A stretch of DNA of 64,000 nucleotides from NCBI RefSeq assembly GCF_900141745.1, contig NZ_FSRM01000002.1, positions 1,364,001-1,428,000 on the forward strand, written 5' to 3'. The notes beneath the pieces were generated by a model. The model was given only the letters and a program-made list of their open reading frames with translations. It did not search any database and was not told the DNA's origin. The translations under genes and the position numbers were made by a program. Positions 1 through 8,748 of this stretch are shown in pieces (the first letter of the stretch is position 1; the number at the start of each line of letters is the position of its first letter). The DNA is from Paraburkholderia phenazinium (GTDB taxonomy: Bacteria > Pseudomonadota > Gammaproteobacteria > Burkholderiales > Burkholderiaceae).

Positions 1-616
1 AAAAATGGGCTGCCAGGATACCGGCGCCGGTCTATGCCATTGATGATCAGACCGCCATCGCAGTCACTCATAGTGCCGTCCAGGTTGTTTCAGAAGGTCA
101 GTGGAAATTGTTTTTGCCGACTGCGTAGAGGGGCGCATGCGTGGCGGCGAAGAAAGAGAGGGTGCTCTCTTCCAAAGGAAAATCCCTTGTTTAATTGGAG
201 TCGGTGAGCCGGCCGGCGTTGAGCAGCTACGATATTGCGCGGAGTTCTGCCCTCTGAGACATTCGCTGTATCGGGCCTCCAACGGCTGGTCTCGAGCGGG
301 CAGCCGACATCCGCCTACCCGTGTGTCTATATCGACAGACGCCTTCCAGCCTGCCTAAACGAATTTGCATCGCCAGTCGCCATCAGAACGGGATGAGTAA
401 CGGCTGGAGATCGTACTTACCCACAACCAGGCGCAGGGAAAAAAGCGGCTGTATCAGGTCATCGACCAATCCTGGCAAAACCGACGTAGGCGGCAACCTT
501 GTGGCGCTCGAAAACCGGCTCCGTGCTGCTGGAAGAGGAATGGGGCAACGCAGTTGAATGATCAGCTTCGTGACGTCATACTGTACGATGTTAATTAAAT
601 ATGATTCGGGGCGATC
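1..616. other. Non-coding or degenerate stretch at left edge
   Basis: I find no open frame here with the composition of a real gene or with recognisable motifs. The few frames of 60-105 codons overlap one another on both strands and lack ribosome binding sites. The last 50 bases are AT-rich and probably hold the promoter of the RelA/SpoT-like gene that starts at 617. Confidence 0.5.
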
Positions 617-1741
617 ATGTTCGCTGAAGCGGCTGCTGAGAAAAAAGACGGCGTGGGCGATGACCTTTTTAAGGTCGAATTCGACTTTGGCAAGCATAAG
701 GACGTAGCATTAGGCAGATATCGCGATGTACACGGCCTTTACTCTGACCTCGTGGAAACAGCAAGGGGCATCCTGAAAAATGCTCTGTCTGGACAGGCAA
801 TTAAAGTACAGTCCATTGAAGGCAGGGCGAAATCATTCGAGAGTTTTGCGGACAAGGCGGCTAAGCCGTCCGATACGGACCCGAACAAGCCAAAATATCC
901 TGATCCAATGTCGGAGATTACCGACCTTGCGGGTATTCGTGTGATCGCCTTTCAACCCCGGGCGGTTGACGAGATATGCAAACTTGTTCGCCGCGAATTT
1001 AAAGTGACCGAATTTCAGGACAAATCGGAGGCCTTGATCAGCCAAGGGAAGTTTGGATATCAGAGCTTCCATTTTCTGGTCACACTGAACGATGCGCGAG
1101 TCCGGCTTCCGGAGTATTCCCGGTTCAAAGACATTGTGTTCGAAATCCAGACACGCACTGTGCTTCAACATGCTTGGGCGGAAATGGAGCACGATATTCA
1201 GTACAAGACCGAAGCCGTCATCCCAACGAATATCCGAAGGCGTTTTATCGCGCTCGCGGGCATGCTGGAGATGGCCGATAGGGAATTCGAATCGCTGCAG
1301 GAAGCAGACCAGAAATTGCGGGAGGAGGCTCGGGAGTCGGTGCAGTCCGGCGAATTGGGTGCCGTCGAGATAACACCTGATTCGCTTAAGTCTTACCTCG
1401 ATCGACGTCTCGGGCCGGACGCTCGACAGGCGGCATGGGTCTACGACTTACTTGCGGATTATGTGATCGCGCTAGGGTTCACTACCTTGTCCCAAGTCGA
1501 TGAATGTATAGAAGGTTACGACGACGACAAGATAAGCAAGATGATCTATGGGAGCCGGATGGGACAAGTCAGCCGGTTCGAAGACGTGCTTCTCGCCAGC
1601 ATGGGGGATGTATTCGTTCAAAGGCATCCGTGGTCGAAAAGTGACGACTGGGTCACTCGCTTTCGACAAAGACTGGTCAGGCTAAACGAAGCTGGAATCA
1701 AGACTGGATCCTTCGATCCCCTTGCAAGCCAAGGAACTTGA
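617..1741 (+). CDS. Stand-alone RelA/SpoT-domain nucleotide pyrophosphokinase
   Basis: A 374-residue protein with a single RelA/SpoT synthetase domain and no HD hydrolase, TGS or ACT domain. Family motifs are intact: GRAK (69-72), DLAGIRV (103-109), GYQSFH (147-152), FEIQTRT (175-181) and HAWAE (185-189), with H192 and Y196 further on. The family transfers pyrophosphate from ATP to GDP/GTP, making (p)ppGpp, or in toxic relatives to adenosine nucleotides or tRNA. Residues 210-374 form a helical C-terminal extension of unknown role. The gene is solitary, flanked by about 600 and 450 bp without genes, and is visibly more AT-rich than most of the window. It may be a housekeeping small alarmone synthetase or a toxSAS/CapRel-like defence toxin; length and layout do not settle which. 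No separate antitoxin gene is adjacent. Confidence 0.85.
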   Translation: MFAEAAAEKKDGVGDDLFKVEFDFGKHKDVALGRYRDVHGLYSDLVETARGILKNALSGQAIKVQSIEGRAKSFESFADKAAKPSDTDPNKPKYPDPMSEITDLAGIRVIAFQPRAVDEICKLVRREFKVTEFQDKSEALISQGKFGYQSFHFLVTLNDARVRLPEYSRFKDIVFEIQTRTVLQHAWAEMEHDIQYKTEAVIPTNIRRRFIALAGMLEMADREFESLQEADQKLREEARESVQSGELGAVEITPDSLKSYLDRRLGPDARQAAWVYDLLADYVIALGFTTLSQVDECIEGYDDDKISKMIYGSRMGQVSRFEDVLLASMGDVFVQRHPWSKSDDWVTRFRQRLVRLNEAGIKTGSFDPLASQGT

Positions 1742-2197
1742 GAGCGCGATGTCACGAACCTGATCGTTACCCCTGTGCGGGCTATCCAAGTGTGTCATTG
1801 TCGTGTTCGGTTTGCTCGTAGCGAGCCTCGGAGGTCTGGTACTAAGCTGAAGGTGACGTCTCGGTGCAAAACATCAGTACGCCGAAGGCGGAGTAGTTTT
1901 CCTGGATCAAGAGGTGACCAACTCGACGGATGACGCGGCAAACCTAAGTGTCGTTGAGAGGTCCGTTGTTTCAGCTAAGCGGACGTTCGAATTTCCGTCT
2001 GGGAGCGTGCGCGGCCGACTATATTTAGCCGAACCCGGAAGCTCATCATCGGCCCACGGCTGATCTCTCCGACTCAACCTCGAACTTCCCTTGGACCCGT
2101 TGCCGACCGTGGACCGATCACGGTGAACGACGGCTTCACAGCCGATCGCGGCCATTCAATTTGAGAGTACTGAATTTATTGTTGATGAACCAACGCA
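1742..2197. other. Intergenic region without recognisable gene
   Basis: Some 456 bases between the RelA/SpoT-like gene and the convergent LysR gene. I see only a short minus-strand frame (1907-2155) with no motif, no convincing start signal and an unnatural composition. No strong terminator hairpin is visible. Confidence 0.45.
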
Positions 2198-3169
2198 CTA
2201 CCCATTGCGGCTGTATCGCTTCGATCGCGACCTAAACTGGGCTAGCTCTTTCTCAGTGAGCAGGTATTCGCTGCAATCAAGCAGGCGAGCAAAGGCGAGG
2301 TCCAGGAACGCTCGTACTCGCTTGGGCTGAGCAGCCCGGCTTCCGTAGTACACGTGCAAACCGATATGCGCGCTCATATGCTGCAGGAGAACTGGCTCCA
2401 GTCGGCCAGCCCGGATGTGGGTCACCGCCGAGAAGCTCGCGAGCTGACCGATGACTTGCCCCGCGAGCACGGCTTGCAATTCCAGCTCCGAATCGTTCGT
2501 CGCGAACGCAGGAGACATCTGCCGATGTTCCAGCTTGCCATCCACAGTCAAGTACCACGGCGCCACCTTGCGTGTGCCCGGATGCCGGAACACGCTGCAG
2601 CGATGCGCCGCCAGATCCTCGGGCGTCGATGGCGCGCCGTACGCTTTCAGATAGCTTGGCGCGGCGCACACGATCATCTGTATCGCGAAGAGTTGCCGAC
2701 CGATCACACCCTCGCTGGGCGACGCTCCGATCCTGAAGCCGACATCGACGCGATCCAGCACCCAGTTGCCGATACCGTCATCGAGCTGGACGTCCGGCTG
2801 GATATCGGGGTGCTTCCGACAGAACTCGTCGAGCAGCGGCATGAGGATGGCGGCGAACGACGATTTCGGCCCAACGATCCGCAGCGGCCCCGCAATCTCA
2901 TCCTTGGACTCCCGCGCCAGGACCAGAGCCCTGTCCAGCGCAGCCAGGGCGGGCTGTGTGTTCTCCAGGAACCGTTGGCCCTCCTCGGTTAGGGCGAGGC
3001 TGCGCGTCGTCCGATGCAACAGGCGGACTCCAAGATGCTGTTCCAACTGCGCAATGGCCTGACTGGCAGCCTGGGGCGTGACACCCTGGGCCAGCGCGGC
3101 CTTCCGGATGCTACCGAGTTCCACGGCTTTGGCGAACGTCGCGATGGCCTTGAAATCATTCGTGGGCAT
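2198..3169 (-). CDS. LysR-family transcriptional regulator
   Basis: About 323 residues. An N-terminal winged helix-turn-helix (about residues 5-65, containing AALAQGVTPQAASQAIAQLE) is followed by an effector-binding LysR substrate domain (about 90-300). I chose the ATG at 3169 (protein begins MPTNDFKAI) because the LysR domain starts immediately after it and AGAAGA lies just upstream; an in-frame start at 3226 would add 19 residues without family similarity. The gene is divergent from the aldo/keto reductase at 3534, so that reductase is the likeliest target. The C-terminus carries an unusual Arg/Ser-rich tail. The effector cannot be deduced from the sequence. Confidence 0.88.
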   Translation of the reverse strand: MPTNDFKAIATFAKAVELGSIRKAALAQGVTPQAASQAIAQLEQHLGVRLLHRTTRSLALTEEGQRFLENTQPALAALDRALVLARESKDEIAGPLRIVGPKSSFAAILMPLLDEFCRKHPDIQPDVQLDDGIGNWVLDRVDVGFRIGASPSEGVIGRQLFAIQMIVCAAPSYLKAYGAPSTPEDLAAHRCSVFRHPGTRKVAPWYLTVDGKLEHRQMSPAFATNDSELELQAVLAGQVIGQLASFSAVTHIRAGRLEPVLLQHMSAHIGLHVYYGSRAAQPKRVRAFLDLAFARLLDCSEYLLTEKELAQFRSRSKRYSRNG

Positions 3170-3289
3170 GATCGATTCTTCTGCTGAAGTGCGTCGGGAC
3201 GCGTCGCACGGTCCATCCAGTATCAATCTGAGCTTGATACTGGTGCAAGGAGTAATCCACTAGTCGCTTGAAACTGCGACACCTAAAGT

Positions 3290-4385
<1,096 letters not shown>

Positions 4386-4529
4386 CGCGCAATCGGAGTG
4401 GCCGTCTGACACGAAATAGTTTGTGTAAGGGCTAAATTCCGCGCGATTTCTTCCGATGACCATGTATATCGCGGTCATCAGCGCCGCGATTACCAGTGCC
4501 AAAAGCACTCTAACCGGGTGGGGGAAATC

Positions 4530-4703
4530 ATGGATATAAGTCAGATGGCTGCACAGTGGAGTGACCTGCAGCTGCAAGCGACGGACGCAGAGCTATTTCA
4601 GCGCGATGCGGAAAAAGCCGGAATGCTTCGCGCCGAAGCAGTTGGCATTGAAAAGCAACTCAAGGCTGCCGGTTACGATTTGCGCTCGCTTGTGGTGCTA
4701 TGA
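4530..4703 (+). CDS. Small protein of unknown function
   Basis: A 57-residue frame with ATG at 4530 preceded by GGGGGAAATC, a good ribosome binding site. The protein is mostly helical and acidic (QATDAELFQRDAEKAGMLRA) and shows no signal peptide, membrane segment or family I recognise. A GTG 12 bases upstream is in frame but lacks a separate binding site. It stands alone between the aldo/keto reductase and the convergent TetR gene. Confidence 0.45.
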   Translation: MDISQMAAQWSDLQLQATDAELFQRDAEKAGMLRAEAVGIEKQLKAAGYDLRSLVVL

Positions 4704-4792
4704 GTATTGCGTGAGCGCGCGCAAGCATCTTTTGGCTCGCCAGAACCGCTGTTCGCGGGGAGCCCGACCAACACGGTCCACCTGACCCGACG

Positions 4793-5389
4793 CTACGATC
4801 CTGCACGCGTAGTCTGCACCAGAGGCGCGTTCTCCAGGATCGCCGCCGCCGCGTCCTTGGCCAGCAAAAACGCCGATGTTTCGCCCGAGGCGTGCGAGAG
4901 CGCCAACGCGCCCTGAAGAAGCAGGTTGAGTTGCTTGGCGAGACGCTGAGGTTTGGCAAAGCCCGCCCGCTTGCACAGTTCGAGGAACTTCACTTCGCCA
5001 CGTGAACTTGCCGCTATGCCAAGTTCGACGATGCCCTCGTGCTTCCTGGCATATTCCTGTGCCGCCTTCGTACCCAGACAGCCACGCGTGAGCATCCGGC
5101 CGGTAATCTTGCGTACGTCGAAGAACTGGATGATCTGCTCGCGCGGGTCGCTGATGTGCGCGACCGGATCGAAGAGTTCTTGCACGACGCCCTCGCCATA
5201 GAGCCGCAATACGGCCGCGATCAGATCCTCTTTCGACGGGAAATACTTGTAAAGCGTGCGCTTGGATATGCCGCTGCCGGCCAGGGCCGCTTCCATTCCC
5301 GTTGCATGGAAGCCGGCATCGTAGAAGCGGTCGAACGCATATTTCACGATCTCGAGCTTCTTGCCTTCGATTTCCGTTTCCTGCTCCAT
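4793..5389 (-). CDS. TetR/AcrR-family repressor
   Basis: A 198-residue TetR-type regulator. The N-terminal helix-turn-helix lies at about residues 12-55 and includes the recognition helix segment ISKRTLYKYFPSKEDL; the rest is the helical ligand and dimerisation domain. The gene is divergent from the SDR at 5609, and the 219-bp gap holds two perfect 18-bp palindromes that overlap promoter elements of both genes, so it should repress the SDR and itself. The ATG at 5389 follows GGGTGGGGAG. The inducer is not known; short-chain carbonyl or electrophile ligands would fit the reductase target, which is inference. Confidence 0.9.
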   Translation of the reverse strand: MEQETEIEGKKLEIVKYAFDRFYDAGFHATGMEAALAGSGISKRTLYKYFPSKEDLIAAVLRLYGEGVVQELFDPVAHISDPREQIIQFFDVRKITGRMLTRGCLGTKAAQEYARKHEGIVELGIAASSRGEVKFLELCKRAGFAKPQRLAKQLNLLLQGALALSHASGETSAFLLAKDAAAAILENAPLVQTTRAGS

Positions 5390-5418
5390 CTCCCCACCCT
5401 CGTAAATTCCATCTCCTG

Positions 5419-5442
5419 TTTATAGCAAATTCCGTTGACAAA
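5419..5442 (-). promoter_or_regulatory. Candidate promoter of the TetR gene
   Basis: On the minus strand TATAAA (5424-5419) lies 17 bases downstream of TTTACT, which is the end of the palindrome at 5443-5460. Repressor bound there would cover the -35 element, consistent with autoregulation. Confidence 0.5.
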
Positions 5443-5463
5443 GTAAACGACGTCGTTTACAAA
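5435..5463 (+). promoter_or_regulatory. Candidate promoter of the SDR gene
   Basis: A consensus -35 TTGACA at 5435-5440 is followed after 17 bases by TACAAA (5458-5463), a four-of-six match to the -10 consensus. The first palindromic operator (5443-5460) fills the spacer, a layout typical of TetR repression. Confidence 0.5.
5443..5460. promoter_or_regulatory. TetR operator 1 (perfect palindrome)
   Basis: GTAAACGACGTCGTTTAC is a perfect 18-bp palindrome in the TetR/SDR intergenic region. It shares the outer half-sites GTAAACGA/TCGTTTAC with operator 2, and the two centres are exactly 30 bp apart. Confidence 0.8.
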
Positions 5464-5472
5464 TATCGGAAG

Positions 5473-5490
5473 GTAAACGAATTCGTTTAC
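5473..5490. promoter_or_regulatory. TetR operator 2 (perfect palindrome)
   Basis: GTAAACGAATTCGTTTAC differs from operator 1 only in the two central base pairs. The 30-bp spacing is close to three helical turns, so two repressor dimers could bind the same face of the DNA. Confidence 0.8.
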
Positions 5491-5608
5491 ATCTGCGACG
5501 CAGGCGTTCGTCTCGACGCGCGCCCGGCGAGACGTCGTCAATCTTCGGCTCGCGCCGAATGATTTTCCGTATCCCGGCAATGGGTAATCAAACACTCAGG
5601 AGAAGATC

Positions 5609-6334
5609 ATGACTCTTTCGAACAAGGTCGTGCTAGTAAGCGGCGCCAATCGCGGCATTGGCGCGGCCATCGTAAAGGAATTGCTGAAGGTCGATGTGGC
5701 GAAAATCTATGCCACGGCGCGTGATCCGAAAGCGCTACCGTCGTTCGGGGACTCGCGGGTCGTTCCGCTGCAGTTGGATATCACGAGCGACGCATCCGTC
5801 AACGAGGCTGCCGCTGCAATGCAGGATGTGGACGTGCTCGTCAACAACGCGGGCACGTTGGCCTTCGGCAATTATCTCGGCGACAACTGGGAAGCCTTCG
5901 AAGACGACATGCGGACGAATTACTTCGGCACCCTTCGCGTGCTCCGGGCATTCACCCCGCAGTTCGTGGCCCGCAAGTCCGGCACCATCGCGAATATATG
6001 CAGCGTTGTGGGACTGTCGGCCGTTCCCTTGATGGCCGGCTACTCGGCTTCCAAGGCAGCGCTCCATTCTCTCACCCAGTCTCTGCGCGGGACGCTGGAA
6101 AAAGACAACGTCACGGTTATCGGCATCTATCCCGGACCGATCGAGACGGTTCTGGCGAAGGAGGTGCCTTATCCGGACAAGGCGACGCCGGAATATGCCG
6201 CCGTCAATATCGTGAAAGGCATCGCCGAAGGGCACCCCTACATCTTCCCCGATCCGCTGGCGCAGCAAGTCGAGCAACTGTGGTCGAGCGACAACCGGAA
6301 GTTGGAATACGTCTCGCTGCACCTCGGCGCCTGA
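5609..6334 (+). CDS. Short-chain dehydrogenase/reductase
   Basis: A 241-residue classical SDR. The nucleotide-binding motif GANRGIG sits at about 14-20, NNAG near 80-83, and the catalytic Ser with YSASK near 145-150. The PGPI segment after the active site is normal for the family. It should be a cytoplasmic NAD(P)H-dependent oxidoreductase; the substrate is not evident. The start ATG is preceded by AGGAGAAGATC. The gene is divergent from the TetR repressor and probably under its control through the two palindromic operators; the Tat-exported hydrolase 144 bp downstream may be cotranscribed. Confidence 0.92.
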   Translation: MTLSNKVVLVSGANRGIGAAIVKELLKVDVAKIYATARDPKALPSFGDSRVVPLQLDITSDASVNEAAAAMQDVDVLVNNAGTLAFGNYLGDNWEAFEDDMRTNYFGTLRVLRAFTPQFVARKSGTIANICSVVGLSAVPLMAGYSASKAALHSLTQSLRGTLEKDNVTVIGIYPGPIETVLAKEVPYPDKATPEYAAVNIVKGIAEGHPYIFPDPLAQQVEQLWSSDNRKLEYVSLHLGA

Positions 6335-6478
6335 ATGCCCCGGTGATCGGTTGGCCGGATCGATAACAGCATTCGCCGGCTGGATCGGCGGATGTTGATG
6401 CGCCCCAGACGTGGTCACGGGGATTTTTTGCCGCGACAACGGATGGTTCTGTTTTAACCCTCGCAGGACAAGCCCTTT

Positions 6479-7468
6479 ATGATTACGCGCCGTTCCTTTG
6501 CAACAAGTCTTCTCGCTGGTGCTGCAGCCATGGTCGTAACCACCGCTACGTCGGCCAAAGCCCAGCCCGCCAACCCGGATGGAAAATCGTCGCTTGCTGG
6601 CAAGCCGGATTTTGCGACCCACTACCGCACGGTGGATATCGACGGAGTTTCGATCTTTTACCGTGAAGCAGGTGCGCCCGGTGCACCGGTCGTGCTACTG
6701 CTACCGGGCTGGCCGTCGTCATCCGCGATGTTTCGCGATCTCATCCGTGAGTTGTCGGCGAACTTCCATGTTTTTGCTCCGGACTATCCCGGCTTCGGCA
6801 ACAGCGATATTCCCGATCGCTCGCACGCGCCCTATACCTTCGACGCGCTCGGCGAGGCGATCGGCAAGTTCGTCGACAAGGTTGGCATCGATCAATACGT
6901 TTTGTACGCGACGGATTTCGGGGGCCTCGTCGGATATCGCGTGATGTTGAAAACGCCTCACCGGATGAGAGCGCTGGTCGCGCAAAACAATCCGCTGTTC
7001 CTGGGAGCGAGCCCATGGTTCGGGCCGCTTGTGCCGTATTGGAAGGACGGTACGGACGAGAGCCGCGAGAAGGTCAGGCAATACTATCTAACCCTCGACG
7101 TGATCCGCGATCTGTATCTTACGGGTGTTCAGGATACGTCCCTGGTCGATCCGGAGCAGTGGCAAATCGACTATTCCTCGTTGCAGCGCCCCGGCGCTGC
7201 GGATATTTCGCTCGATCTGCTCTACGACATCCGCACCAATGGTCCCGCACTCAAGAGTGCCCAGGACTACCTGCGCGCGCAAAAGCCGCCGACGCTGGTC
7301 GTTAGCGGGAAAAACGACATCCTGTTTCCGGCCGAGAGTCAGTTGCGGTATCGCGAAGTCGTGCCCGCCGCCGAGATCCATTTGACAGACAGCGGTCATT
7401 GCGCGCTGGCCGACAAGAGTGAGGAGATCGCCAGGCGGATGCACGACTTCCTCGGTCGAGTGCTCTAG
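6479..7468 (+). CDS. Tat-exported alpha/beta hydrolase (epoxide hydrolase/dehalogenase-like)
   Basis: A 329-residue alpha/beta-fold hydrolase. The first 28 residues are a twin-arginine signal (TRRSF at 3-7, hydrophobic LLAGAAAMVV, cleavage near AKA), predicting export in folded form. Residues 70-110 match the core of the epoxide hydrolase/haloalkane dehalogenase group (MFRDLI, FAPDYPGFG). The nucleophile elbow reads ATDFGG (144-149), placing D146 where serine esterases have Ser, and the C-terminal DSGHCA supplies the catalytic His. The oxyanion motif is PGWP (76-79) rather than HGxP. An Asp nucleophile points to epoxide or C-halogen hydrolysis rather than ester hydrolysis, but the substrate is unknown. 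It follows the SDR by 144 bp on the same strand. Confidence 0.85.
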   Translation: MITRRSFATSLLAGAAAMVVTTATSAKAQPANPDGKSSLAGKPDFATHYRTVDIDGVSIFYREAGAPGAPVVLLLPGWPSSSAMFRDLIRELSANFHVFAPDYPGFGNSDIPDRSHAPYTFDALGEAIGKFVDKVGIDQYVLYATDFGGLVGYRVMLKTPHRMRALVAQNNPLFLGASPWFGPLVPYWKDGTDESREKVRQYYLTLDVIRDLYLTGVQDTSLVDPEQWQIDYSSLQRPGAADISLDLLYDIRTNGPALKSAQDYLRAQKPPTLVVSGKNDILFPAESQLRYREVVPAAEIHLTDSGHCALADKSEEIARRMHDFLGRVL

Positions 7469-7598
7469 CCAGATCAGGCACGTCACGCCTCCCATAGCAT
7501 CGCAGCACAAGCCTCAAGCGGTTTCTAAAAACAGCATCGAAAGCCCGAGATATTTGTAACACACGGTGGGCGCGGTAAGGTACCAGCGCCGCAAAGGC

Positions 7599-7622
7599 CG
7601 GGCACCGGAAGTTCGGTGCCCG
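7599..7622 (+). terminator. Intergenic hairpin, possible terminator
   Basis: GGGCACCG (7600-7607) pairs with CGGTGCCC (7614-7621) around a 6-base loop, with one more C-G pair outside. There is no U-rich tail, so Rho-independent termination is doubtful. It lies after the hydrolase gene and before the ketosynthase gene. Confidence 0.35.
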
Positions 7623-7681
7623 CGCGCTATTGGCGCTGAACGTACTTTCACTCACCGAAATACACTTTTCATGGACTTTTT

Positions 7682-8719
7682 ATGCTTATCAAAAATGTAG
7701 CTGTCAGCCTGCCATCCAGAGTCGTGACGAATGATGAAGTTGTCGATATGATTCGTTTCCATTCAACGGAATACGAAGGCGATATCGATAGGGCTACACG
7801 TACCATCAAGACTTTGCTCGATAGAAGTGGACTGGTCCATCGGCGCTGGTGCGCAAGCCACGAAAGCCCGATCGATCATGTTGCAATGGCCACGCGCAAG
7901 GTACTATCGGAAACGTATTTGAATCCGGAGCATATCGAGCTGTTTATTTTTGTCGGCATCGGGCGAGGATTTCTGGAACCTGGCAACAGTCACATGATGG
8001 CCAGTACGCTCGGGTTCGTAAATGCCGAATGTTTCGATGTGGTTGACGCATGTATGAGCTGGACAAGAGCAATGGCAATTATCGACAGCCTCTTCAAGTC
8101 CGGTCAGTACAGAAACGCCATGATTGTGAATGCCGAGTTCAACATGCTGGCGGGTGGTCCACTCTATCCGGGGAATTTTGCGTTGAAAAATAAGGACCAG
8201 ATCGAATATACGTTGCCGTCGTTCACGATCGGTGAGGCTGCGACTGCCACATTGCTCGTCGCGAAGGAGCCGGATAATTTCAGCTTTTCCTTTCGCGCGA
8301 AACCGGGAATTTCGGACCTTTGCACGATCCCAATCCCGGGCTACGAAGAGTTTTGTCATCCGACAGAACGCATCGGCAAAAATGGCGAAATGCGTTTTAC
8401 ATCGTTCGGTCACGAGTTGCACAAGAACTCCGATGAACTGACGACGGTTTTGGCTAAACTACCCACTCCGAAGAAAGACATCGACATCGTGTTCACGCAC
8501 GCATCGTCCAAGGCGGCGTGGCATGCTTACGGGGAAAAGGCCGGAATCGACGACAAGATGTACCACATCTATCCCGATACCGGGAACCTCGTGTCGGCCT
8601 CGATCCCGGCAGCCATTTCTCTCGCCAAGGAGAGCGGTCAACTGAAGCGGGGCGACCGGGTGTTATGCTGGGTCGGCAGCGCAGGGATGTCATTCAACGC
8701 TAGTAGCTTTAGATTCTGA
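7682..8719 (+). CDS. KAS III-like 3-oxoacyl-ACP synthase (candidate signal synthase)
   Basis: A 345-residue thiolase-fold ketosynthase of the FabH-like type. The catalytic triad is in place: C124 in VDACMS, H273 in FTHASS and N302 in DTGNLVSAS, with SAGMSFNAS near the C-terminus matching the final glycine-rich strand. It is not a housekeeping FabH by context: no fab genes are nearby, the usual GHQAN box around the His is replaced by THASSK, and the gene sits 29 bp upstream of a CqsS/LqsS-like sensor kinase. Related stand-alone KAS III enzymes (PqsD, DarB, PpyS) make quinolones, dialkylresorcinols and pyrones by condensing acyl-CoA with a second unit. I infer that this enzyme makes a diffusible acyl-derived signal for the adjacent kinase. 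The region is more AT-rich than its neighbours, and the ribosome binding site is weak. Confidence 0.85.
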   Translation: MLIKNVAVSLPSRVVTNDEVVDMIRFHSTEYEGDIDRATRTIKTLLDRSGLVHRRWCASHESPIDHVAMATRKVLSETYLNPEHIELFIFVGIGRGFLEPGNSHMMASTLGFVNAECFDVVDACMSWTRAMAIIDSLFKSGQYRNAMIVNAEFNMLAGGPLYPGNFALKNKDQIEYTLPSFTIGEAATATLLVAKEPDNFSFSFRAKPGISDLCTIPIPGYEEFCHPTERIGKNGEMRFTSFGHELHKNSDELTTVLAKLPTPKKDIDIVFTHASSKAAWHAYGEKAGIDDKMYHIYPDTGNLVSASIPAAISLAKESGQLKRGDRVLCWVGSAGMSFNASSFRF

Positions 8720-8748
8720 GACTGGGCCAGTCAAACACAAAGAACGAC

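Noticed and set aside
4698..5441. 247-codon minus-strand frame overlapping the TetR gene in another frame
   Set aside because: Its sequence is Arg/Gly-rich shadow coding; the TetR frame has the HTH motif and a promoter with operators.
5443..5490. Palindromes considered as recombination sites
   Set aside because: No recombinase is nearby and the sites overlap divergent promoters of a TetR gene, which explains them as operators.
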